This document shows, piece after piece, positions 51,917-59,255 of a stretch of 64,000 nucleotides of DNA (position 1 is its first letter; every line of letters begins with the position of its first letter). The notes beneath the pieces are model-generated. The model was not told the DNA's origin and searched no databases. It worked only from the letters and a program-made list of their open reading frames with translations. Made by a program: the position numbers and the translations under genes. This DNA comes from Planctomycetota bacterium (lineage in GTDB: Bacteria; Planctomycetota; UBA1135; GCA-002686595). The stretch spans positions 55,391 through 119,390 of the forward strand of contig JAIOPM010000003.1 of assembly GCA_021413885.1 (NCBI GenBank), given 5' to 3'.

Positions 51917-53797
51917 CTAGAACGTGCCGATCAGGATCACGGTCGGCCACTCGATCGGGCTCAACTCGAAGTCGGGCAGCGAGCTCATCGCCACGAAGCC
52001 CCCGATCTTGACGCCGCCCGCGCCGCCGCCGCCGGTCGTCGCTGCGTACGCCGTGCAGTTGAACGGCAGCACGGAACCGTTCGGTTGCGCGAGCGCGAAG
52101 CTCTCGAGCCCTTGCGTCGAACCGTTCGCGACGTAGTCGGGGCTGCCGCTGAGGCCGTACTTGAAGAGGCGCTTGCGGTTCGTGATCGTGCCGCCCGACG
52201 CGCTCGGCGTGTACGTGCACGCACGGATCTCGACGTAGAACCGGAAGTCAGGTCCGGCGGTCGCCCAATCCATCTGAGGCATCGCAGTCTGACTCGACAT
52301 GGGGCCGAAGGTCAGCGGGATGCGCAGCAGGTGTTCCGCGCGCAAGCCCGCGCCGGTGAGGTACGTGGTGTTCTGGGCTTCGTACGTGCCGGAGCCCGTG
52401 CTGCGCGCCAAGAAGATGTTCCAGCGTCGGACCTTCGACGACAGTGTCATGGTCCCCGGACCGTTGAGGTGTTGCTTGTAGACGTAGACCTCGAAGGCGT
52501 TGAGCGCGGGGATCCCGGCGAAGTTCCACGCGTCGCGGTCGACCAGGAGCTCGAGCTCGCTCGTCGCGCCCGTCCACGTCGGGAGTTCGGTGGACTTGAA
52601 GTTCGCGCCGACGATCGCGGCGTCCAAGGACTCGCACGGATCGGTGACGAAGGCGCTCGTCCGGACCGGCGTGTCGCGTTGGAGGACACAGAGCGCTTGG
52701 GTCACGTTCGAGTAGATCGAGATCTCCGGTACGTCGTCACCGTCGAGATCGACGAACGCGGCGTTCGCGGCGTTCGGCTCGGGCGACGAGAGCGACTCGC
52801 AGTTGACGGCCGAACTCTCCGCCACGGAGAACGAGGGGACGCCCGCGAGGCGACGGTACAAACGTCGGAGCCCGGTGTTCGCCTGCGACACGAGCAAGTC
52901 GTCGAAGCCGTCGCGGTCGTAGTCGGCTGCGACCAACGCTCGACCGACATCCGCTCCGAGATCGATCGCCGGCTCGTAGGTCGTCGAGTTGATCGCGTAG
53001 ACGATTGTGTTCGCGCTGAGCGCCGCCTTGGTGATCCAGGCGAACTGATCGAGCTGGCCGGCGCGATGGAGCGTCGTGACGGCGTAGCCTGGTTGCGTGC
53101 CGCGCATGAAGAAAGTCGGCGTGCCGTCGATCTCGCGGATCGAAACGCCGTTGTCCTGCAGACCGCAGAATTCCAAGGCGGGATCGGAATCGACGTTGCC
53201 GACCGTCAGGTCGAGCAGGCTGCGCGCGAAGACCGGGCCGAGCTGCGTGGTGAGCGCCCCAGCGGCGTCGCAGTAACCGATGACGACGCCGTGCAGGTCG
53301 GAGCGCACACCGACGAGGTCGTCGATTCCGTCGCCGTCGACGTCGGCGCGGCGGAGCAAGGTCGCATTCATCCACAGCGCGGCGTTGGGGCCGTACTCGA
53401 GCTTCTTGCTCCAAAGACCCGCGCCCTTGGAGTAAGTCCACACCGTCAGCCCGTTCGGATCGGTCGCCGCGATGCGATCCTGGGTCGAATTCGCGGCGGG
53501 CGAGAGGCTGCCCAGATCGGTGAAGTCGCGCAGCCCCGGGATCATCATCGCGAGCTTCAAACTGCCGGGCGCGTAGAAGAGGCAGGCCTCGTCCTGGAAG
53601 CGATAGACGACGTCGTGGGATCCGTGTCCGCTGAAGTCGCCTTGGATGACGGTGGTCGCCTCCTTGTTGATGGGAGGGCTCGTCGCCGGCACGTCATTGT
53701 GGTGCGTGACGAAGATGGGCTGTTGGAAGGCGAACGCGCTGGTCGCGGTGAGGAGCGGCGCGAGGCCGAACACGAAGGAAGCTGTCGAACGGCGCAT
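51917..53797 (-). CDS. Secreted FG-GAP/VCBS-repeat protein
   Basis: 626 aa from ATG 53797; a longer frame to 53965 adds a non-hydrophobic Pro/Arg-rich stretch in front of the signal, so it is rejected. Signal peptide LAPLLTATSAFAF. The repeats have the calcium-binding pattern DxDGDGxDD: RADVDGDGIDDLVGVRSD (about 150-168), AADYDRDGFDDLLVSQ (295-311), FVDLDGDDVPEISIYS (350-366), giving a beta-propeller. The C-terminal 200 residues are a beta-rich domain (WNIFLARSTGSGTYE). Extracellular or periplasmic, function unknown. Similar in build to the frameshifted gene at 33711. Confidence 0.8.
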   Translation of the reverse strand: MRRSTASFVFGLAPLLTATSAFAFQQPIFVTHHNDVPATSPPINKEATTVIQGDFSGHGSHDVVYRFQDEACLFYAPGSLKLAMMIPGLRDFTDLGSLSPAANSTQDRIAATDPNGLTVWTYSKGAGLWSKKLEYGPNAALWMNATLLRRADVDGDGIDDLVGVRSDLHGVVIGYCDAAGALTTQLGPVFARSLLDLTVGNVDSDPALEFCGLQDNGVSIREIDGTPTFFMRGTQPGYAVTTLHRAGQLDQFAWITKAALSANTIVYAINSTTYEPAIDLGADVGRALVAADYDRDGFDDLLVSQANTGLRRLYRRLAGVPSFSVAESSAVNCESLSSPEPNAANAAFVDLDGDDVPEISIYSNVTQALCVLQRDTPVRTSAFVTDPCESLDAAIVGANFKSTELPTWTGATSELELLVDRDAWNFAGIPALNAFEVYVYKQHLNGPGTMTLSSKVRRWNIFLARSTGSGTYEAQNTTYLTGAGLRAEHLLRIPLTFGPMSSQTAMPQMDWATAGPDFRFYVEIRACTYTPSASGGTITNRKRLFKYGLSGSPDYVANGSTQGLESFALAQPNGSVLPFNCTAYAATTGGGGAGGVKIGGFVAMSSLPDFELSPIEWPTVILIGTF

Positions 53798-54013
53798 GGT
53801 GGCTCGAGGGTGAGGAGTCTTTGGTGAACGCGCCGTGCTGAGGAACGGCGAGGTCGGAAGGCGGACCTTCGGATCGTGTCTCCAAGTCTGCCGAAAGTTT
53901 CGCGGCCCGGGAGATTTCCGGCGCGGTGCCGGAGACTGGATAGCGACCGGAACCGGAGAGATCACGCCGCCCGACGGAAGTAGGGTTCAGCGGAATCCGC
54001 GGACGCGTGCGCT

Positions 54014-55051
54014 TCAGCGAGCGTCGCGCGGAGCGGAGCGGCGGCTCCGATCCTTGCCGCGTGCGAGGTCGCGCACCGCGGACTGGAATTCCGTTCCCTG
54101 CTTGGCGCGCAGGGATTCGAGCGCCTCGGGCGAGAGCAGCTCGGGATGCTCCGCGAGACGCGCCAGCACGCGCTCACGGAGCTTCTCGTCGAGGAACGCG
54201 CGGCGTTCCGCTTCCGGAAGCCGTTCGGCCTCGTCGAACCACGCCGGATCCGGCGTCAACGCGTCGCGCAACGGCGAAGGCAATTCCGCTCGCCGTGAAC
54301 CGAAGCCGCGCCCGCCCGGGCAATGATCGTGATCGGATCCGCACCGATCGCGACGCAGCGAGTGGAAGCGCTCGAAGAACTCCGACGTCGGCAGCTTGCC
54401 GAGCTCGCTCCATTCCTTCGCATCGAGCCACGTCGGCACGCCGTCCTCCGCGACGTCGCGCTCGATCATCCGACGCCGCAGACCCATCATCGCGTCGAAG
54501 CGTTGGTCGTCGGGCAACGCCTCGATGCGCGCGACTTCCTCGGTCGGGAGCTCGAGACGCTCCGCCATCTCGCGCAGCATCCGTTGGCCTTGATCGCGCC
54601 GCGTGTGCGAGCAGAAGTCGCGCACGATGCGTTCGCGTTCCTCGGGCGGCGCGCCTTCGATGCGTTCGCGCAGTTCGCGCGGCAGGAAGCCGCGGACGTG
54701 GCGGCCGCGTGCTTCGAGGCGCTGCTCCATGAACTCGCGCAACGCGTCGACGCGTTCGAGCGGCGACAACTTCTCGAGACGCTCGCGCACTTCCGGCGGC
54801 AGACCTTCGACGAGATCGTCGCGCAGGCCTTCGAGACGCTCGGCGCGTTCGGCGAGTTTCGCGCGCTCCTCGGGCGGCAACGTGCGGAACTTCTCGAAGC
54901 GTTCGACGAACTTCGCGCGTTCGTCGTGGGGCATGTGCTCCCAACGCTCGCGCGGACCGGACGAGTGCGGACCCGGATGTTGTTGCGCGACGGCGAGGTT
55001 CGTCGCGCCGAACGCGAGCACGAGAGCCGAGAGGAGGACGGTGAGCTTCAT
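54014..55051 (-). CDS. Periplasmic highly charged helical protein (DUF3106-like repeats) of an ECF operon
   Basis: 345 aa. Signal peptide LLSALVLAFGATNLAVAQ. The mature protein is very rich in Arg/Glu/Leu, with repeated units of the form LPPEERAKLAERAERLEGL, LPPEVRERLEKLSPLERV, APPEERERIVRDF, spaced about 25-35 residues, as in DUF3106 and related helical proteins; a His/Cys/Asp-rich patch DRCGSDHDHC near 235 might bind metal. It starts 4 bases after the anti-sigma stop, so it is the third gene of the sigma/anti-sigma unit and may sense envelope or metal stress for it (CpxP-like role, inference). Confidence 0.7.
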   Translation of the reverse strand: MKLTVLLSALVLAFGATNLAVAQQHPGPHSSGPRERWEHMPHDERAKFVERFEKFRTLPPEERAKLAERAERLEGLRDDLVEGLPPEVRERLEKLSPLERVDALREFMEQRLEARGRHVRGFLPRELRERIEGAPPEERERIVRDFCSHTRRDQGQRMLREMAERLELPTEEVARIEALPDDQRFDAMMGLRRRMIERDVAEDGVPTWLDAKEWSELGKLPTSEFFERFHSLRRDRCGSDHDHCPGGRGFGSRRAELPSPLRDALTPDPAWFDEAERLPEAERRAFLDEKLRERVLARLAEHPELLSPEALESLRAKQGTEFQSAVRDLARGKDRSRRSAPRDAR

Positions 55052-55055
55052 GGTG

Positions 55056-55901
55056 TCAGCCGTGCTTCACTTCGTCGGCCGTGGGCGCGCCGAGGGAATC
55101 ACGGGGGGACTCATCGGCGGGTTCATCGAGTTCCGACGTCAGCTCGAGCAACAGCTCGTCGCGCGCGTCGAGGTTCGAGAGCATCACGTCGATATTCGGG
55201 CTGTTCAGCAGGTCCCACGACTCGAGCACCGGCAGCGACGCGAGGAATTCGTCGCTCGGCGCGTCGAGCAACTCGCCGCGCGACGCGACGTTGCGTTGAA
55301 CTTGCTTCGGCGCTTCGTTCTTCGGCGTGTTCGGCGGCTCGTTCTCGACGATCGACTTCGATTCGTCCGTCGCCGTCGAGCGCACGTGGAAGCGCCACAC
55401 CCACGCGCCGCCGAGTACCAACGCCGCGGCCGCCGCCGTCGTGAGCCAAGTGCGCGGCGACCAACGCGCGGCTTCGCGACGTCGAGCGAGAGCGAGCTTG
55501 GCGAGCGTGCGCCCCGCGAGCTCCGCCGGAAGCGCCGGCGCCGGCACGCGTTCGAGCAAACGTTCGAGCGCGAAGTCCGCGCGCTCCGCCACGAGGCCGG
55601 CGAGCACCCGTCGCGCGAGCGCCGGTCCGTCGACCGCCGCGTCGGCGCGTTCGAGCAATACATCGAGGTCGTCGAGCCGCAAGCGCGCGAGCACGCGCTC
55701 CGCGAGTTCGCGGGGCAACTTGGGCTCGGGCAACGAGTCGAGCAGCGCTTCGAGCGCTTCTTCCGACGCGAGCAACTCGCGGCATGCGGCGCACGCGAGC
55801 AGGTGCTCGTGCCAGCCGAGCACGCCGAACGTCGCCGCCGCGCGCGGCGGTTCGAGCGCCGTCACCAGACGCTCGCGGAATCGAGTGCACTCGGAGTTCA
55901 C
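55056..55901 (-). CDS. Anti-sigma factor with ZAS zinc finger and transmembrane helix
   Basis: 281 aa from GTG 55901, which overlaps the sigma stop (GTGA). Intact zinc-binding anti-sigma motif His33-x3-Cys37-x2-Cys40 (WHEHLLACAACRELL). A helical Leu/Arg-rich region follows to about 140 (PRELAERVLARLRLDD; PAELAGRTLAKLALAR), then a transmembrane helix near 152-168 (WLTTAAAAALVLGGAWVW) and an acidic periplasmic domain ending DELLLELTSELDEP. It sequesters the ECF sigma encoded upstream. Confidence 0.88.
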   Translation of the reverse strand: MNSECTRFRERLVTALEPPRAAATFGVLGWHEHLLACAACRELLASEEALEALLDSLPEPKLPRELAERVLARLRLDDLDVLLERADAAVDGPALARRVLAGLVAERADFALERLLERVPAPALPAELAGRTLAKLALARRREAARWSPRTWLTTAAAAALVLGGAWVWRFHVRSTATDESKSIVENEPPNTPKNEAPKQVQRNVASRGELLDAPSDEFLASLPVLESWDLLNSPNIDVMLSNLDARDELLLELTSELDEPADESPRDSLGAPTADEVKHG

Positions 55902-56503
55902 AGGCGTTCCTCCGCGAGATACGGCGCGAGACGAGTGCGCAGGTTCTCCCGCGCGCGATGCACCATCGACTTGATCGCCTTCTCGCTGGTGCCCATCACC
56001 TCGGCGATCTCGTCGTACGGCAGACTCTCGTACTTCGCGAGGATCAGCGCCATGCGCTGCGGCGGCGAGAGTTCGGCGATCGCGCTGCGCACCGCGTGCA
56101 CGACGTCGTCGCGTTCGAGCGAGCTCGACGGCTCTTGCGCCGACGGATCCGAGATCTCGCGCGGCCGCAAGCCTTCGTCGGCGTCGATCGAACGGATGTC
56201 GCGCGAGCCTTCGCGCTCGGTGCGATTGACCGCGAGGTTGAACGCGATGCGATAGAGGAACGTCGAGAAGCGCGCGGACGGTTCGTAGCGCTCGCGGTTG
56301 CGGACGATGCGCAGGAAGACTTCTTGCACCATGTCCTCGCGCTCCGGCGTCGGCCCGAGGAAGCGCGTGAAGAGCGCGAAGAGTTGGCCCGAGTACTTCT
56401 CGACCAAGCGATCGAACGCGCGCTCGTCGCCGCCTTGGTAGGCGAGCATCCAGGTCGCGCCCAGATCGTTGGGGCGGTCTACCGGTCGGGTCTCGTCGAT
56501 CAT
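55898..56503 (-). CDS. RpoE-like ECF sigma factor
   Basis: 201 aa. Region 2 with FDRLVEKYSGQLFALFTRFL, EDMVQEVFLRIVRNRERYEP, FSTFLYRIAFNLAVNRTERE. Acidic linker about 100-130. Region 4 with LSPPQRMALILAKYESLPYD and EIAEVMGTSEKAIKSMVHRAREN (helix-turn-helix). ATG 56503. First gene of a unit with anti-sigma and the charged helical protein. The 99-base region to lepB upstream contains a 7-bp hairpin (56528-56534 with 56544-56550), possibly part of the leader or the end of the lepB transcript. Confidence 0.94.
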   Translation of the reverse strand: MIDETRPVDRPNDLGATWMLAYQGGDERAFDRLVEKYSGQLFALFTRFLGPTPEREDMVQEVFLRIVRNRERYEPSARFSTFLYRIAFNLAVNRTEREGSRDIRSIDADEGLRPREISDPSAQEPSSSLERDDVVHAVRSAIAELSPPQRMALILAKYESLPYDEIAEVMGTSEKAIKSMVHRARENLRTRLAPYLAEERL

Positions 56504-56602
56504 CGTGCGCGTCGTTCGCCGTAGTGGAACCCGCTCGGGTCGCGCGGGTTTCGGCCGTACGCCGCGCTCCGCGTCGAGCGCTCGGTCCGACGCAAACCCG
56601 CT

Positions 56603-57766
56603 TCAGCGCGCAGTTTCGACCAAACGCTTCGGCCCGTCCAGCCGCCGGATCGCCGACCACGGCCAAAGGACGGCTCCGGGACGCCCGATCAGGTCGGAAA
56701 GTTTCACCGGGCCGTATTGGCGGCTGTCGAAGCTCTTCGACGAGTTGTCGCCGAGCACGAGGACCTCGTCGGGCCCGAGCTGGATCGGCGCGTCGACGCC
56801 GATCGTTCCGCGGCGCGCGTAGAAGCGATCGCGTACAACCGCGAGTCCGCGGAGTTCGACCGGGCCGGAGCTGATGAAGAGCTCGACGCGCGGCAAGCGA
56901 TGGCTCAACCTCGGATCGGGCGCGTCGGTCAGATTCGAGTTGGTCATGTACGTCTCGACGAGCTTCGGCGCGCCATCGAAGTGGACGACCAAGGCGTTGT
57001 CGAAGTTGTCGAGGCCGAGCGCGTGCCAACCGTCGAGGCCGTGCGGTTCGACACTCGAGTCGAGCACGGCCCACGCTCCATCCGCGCCGGCGCGCGCGAG
57101 TTCGACCAACAATCCGCCGCTGTTGTCGCGCACGACGCGCGCTCGGAAGCGATCGCCTTCCTCGGTGACGATCAGCGAGATCTCCGCGTCCGACGACACC
57201 AGTCGATACTCGAGCCGCGCGCCGAGATCGTTGACGAACTCCTCGCCGTCGACCCATTCGTTCGACGCGTTCCAGAAACCGTCGGTCACGCGCGGCGCGA
57301 ACGGAATGCGCATGCCCTTCGAGCGCGGGTCGAGTTGCCACACATCGCTGATGCGCGTGCCGAGCTGCGCGAGCTCGGGAAAGCCGCGTTCGATCGGATG
57401 CACACGTTCGTCGAACACGACGATCGGCTCGGGACGCGCGCTCTCGATCGGCAAGCGCCGGCCTTCGATCAAGAGATCGCCGTTCGAGATCTGCACCGAC
57501 TCGCCGGGCAGGCCGACGACGCGTTTGACGATCGGCTCTTCCTCGTCGGGCCGCCGCAGGATCACCAATTCGAAGCGGCCCACATGGCGCTTGCCGTAAT
57601 AGACGAGCACCGATTCGCCTTTCGAATGTCGATCGGGCCCGTGCAGCGTCGGTTCCATCGAGCCCGAGTCGACGCGGTACACGTCGCAGACGAATGCCTG
57701 CACCACCAGCGAGACAGCGACGATCAGCGCGACGATCCACGCGATCCTGATCCAGATTCTCTTCAT
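56603..57766 (-). CDS. lepB: Signal peptidase I with large insertion domain
   Basis: 387 aa from ATG 57766 (MKRIWIRIAWIV); an ATG eight codons upstream at 57790 is also possible. Membrane helix WIVALIVAVSLVVQAFV, catalytic Ser36 (DSGSMEPTL), catalytic Lys81 (VKRVVGLPGE), and the C-terminal box GDNSSKSFDSRQYGPV. Between the Lys box and this box lies an insert of about 240 residues, including a beta-rich part (RVVRDNSGGLLVELARAG, LDNFDNALVVHFDGAPKLVE) resembling LamG-like folds. It removes signal peptides from exported proteins at the outer face of the cytoplasmic membrane; the window encodes many such clients. The long insert is seen in planctomycete enzymes; its role is unknown. Confidence 0.9.
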   Translation of the reverse strand: MKRIWIRIAWIVALIVAVSLVVQAFVCDVYRVDSGSMEPTLHGPDRHSKGESVLVYYGKRHVGRFELVILRRPDEEEPIVKRVVGLPGESVQISNGDLLIEGRRLPIESARPEPIVVFDERVHPIERGFPELAQLGTRISDVWQLDPRSKGMRIPFAPRVTDGFWNASNEWVDGEEFVNDLGARLEYRLVSSDAEISLIVTEEGDRFRARVVRDNSGGLLVELARAGADGAWAVLDSSVEPHGLDGWHALGLDNFDNALVVHFDGAPKLVETYMTNSNLTDAPDPRLSHRLPRVELFISSGPVELRGLAVVRDRFYARRGTIGVDAPIQLGPDEVLVLGDNSSKSFDSRQYGPVKLSDLIGRPGAVLWPWSAIRRLDGPKRLVETAR

Positions 57767-57809
57767 CGAAAGCGCAGGGATCCTACGCATTCGCTCCGCG
57801 CGAGTCGCG

Positions 57810-59255
57810 TCAGGGCGCGCGGTCGGGCAAGCGATTCAGCGTGTAGCAAGCGCGAGCATGCAGCAGCGGCGCGCCGTGCTCGTCGCGGACTCCGTCGGCG
57901 TGGAGCTCGTGCACGTAGCCTTCGCGCAAGCCTTCGACGACGAGCCGCACGCGCGTGCGGTCGGCCGAAACCTCGGTCGCGCGCACGATCGGCGTCGCGC
58001 GATCGGTCTCGTCGCTGCCGTAGCCTTCGTGGTGCATGTAGGTGTAGCTCTCGAAGCTCCAACTCGCCGTCGCCGAGCACGCGTCGCCGTCGACCGGCCG
58101 CGTGAAGACGACCTCGAACCCGTCGGGCGTCGCATGCATCTCGCGGATCTCGAACGGCGTCTCGCCGGTCCACACGAGCCGCTCGAGGCCCCACGGTTTC
58201 GTGCCGAGGCTCCCCCAACCGCGATCGGTCTCGCCGAGCAACAATCCGCCGCGACCGTCCCACGCGACGCGGATCACGCCGCACTGGAGGTTCTTGCGGA
58301 ACGGGAAGCATGCGCCTTGCCAACGGCCGCGCACCTTCTCGAGGAAGACGCGGATGACCGAGGCTTGGTATTGGTCGCCGACGAAGAGCTGTCCGTCGAA
58401 CGGACCGAACTTGCCGCCGTTCTGGTCCCACACGAAGCCGCACTGCGAGCGACCGACTTTGTCGTACGGGAACCACACCGCGGGGAGTTCGTACGTCGGA
58501 CATTGCGCGCGCACCTTGAAGCACTCGACTTCGTTCGGCGGCTCGCACGGTTTCGCGAACGTCCACAGCGGATCCGCGCACGAGAAGATCCCCCACGGAT
58601 GTCCGAAGAAGCCGCCGTCGACGAGTTGGCTGAGCTTGCCGGTGCCGACCCATTCGCCTTGGTTGTCTGTGTAGAAGAGCTCGCCCCACGGACTCTTCGT
58701 GATCCCGGCCGGCGAACGCAGGCCGCAGCACATCGGCTTCATCTCGCCCGAAGGCGTGACGCGCAGCGCGAACCCGCGCCACTTCTGATGGCCGAACGGT
58801 TCGTCGCCGAACGGACGGTTGGTGGTGATCCAGAAGTTGCCGTCGTCGCCGAGGACGGGCCCGAAGTTGTATTCGTGGTAGTTGCCGCTGATCTTCCACG
58901 CGTCGCAGATCGTCTCGAGCTCGTCCATGCGATCGTCGCCGTCGACGTCGCGCATGCGCGAGAGTTCGCCGCGTTGCGTCAGGTAGATCCAACCGTCCTT
59001 CGGGAGCAGGCCCATCGGTTCCTGCAGGCCTTCGACGAAGAGCTTGAAGCTCGGCTTCGCGCTCCACGCGTCGTCGACGACGAACACTTGGCCGCGGCGG
59101 GTGCTGACGAGCGGTCGACCGTCGGGGAGCAGCGCGATGCCGCTCACTTCGAGGACGACGCCGGGCGGCGGTTCGAAGGCTTCGACGCGGTAGTAGCGGG
59201 CTTCGTCATCGGGCGTCGCGGCTTGCAACGCGAGCGCGAGAAGAGTTGCGATCAC
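57810..59255 (-). CDS. Secreted glucose/sorbosone dehydrogenase-like beta-propeller protein
   Basis: 481 aa from GTG 59255, which overlaps the stop of the upstream cytochrome gene (GTGA). Short signal MIATLLALALQA. Blocks typical of the PQQ-type sorbosone dehydrogenase/haem-linked family: VSGIALLPDGRPLVSTRRGQ, GLQEPMGLLPKDGWIYLTQR, LSRMRDVDGDDRMDELETI, FALRVTPSGEMKPMCCGLRS, FVGDQYQASVIRVFLEKVRG. Electron transfer to the neighbouring multi-haem cytochrome is plausible. Translationally coupled. Whether it binds PQQ cannot be decided from sequence alone. Confidence 0.82.
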   Translation of the reverse strand: MIATLLALALQAATPDDEARYYRVEAFEPPPGVVLEVSGIALLPDGRPLVSTRRGQVFVVDDAWSAKPSFKLFVEGLQEPMGLLPKDGWIYLTQRGELSRMRDVDGDDRMDELETICDAWKISGNYHEYNFGPVLGDDGNFWITTNRPFGDEPFGHQKWRGFALRVTPSGEMKPMCCGLRSPAGITKSPWGELFYTDNQGEWVGTGKLSQLVDGGFFGHPWGIFSCADPLWTFAKPCEPPNEVECFKVRAQCPTYELPAVWFPYDKVGRSQCGFVWDQNGGKFGPFDGQLFVGDQYQASVIRVFLEKVRGRWQGACFPFRKNLQCGVIRVAWDGRGGLLLGETDRGWGSLGTKPWGLERLVWTGETPFEIREMHATPDGFEVVFTRPVDGDACSATASWSFESYTYMHHEGYGSDETDRATPIVRATEVSADRTRVRLVVEGLREGYVHELHADGVRDEHGAPLLHARACYTLNRLPDRAP

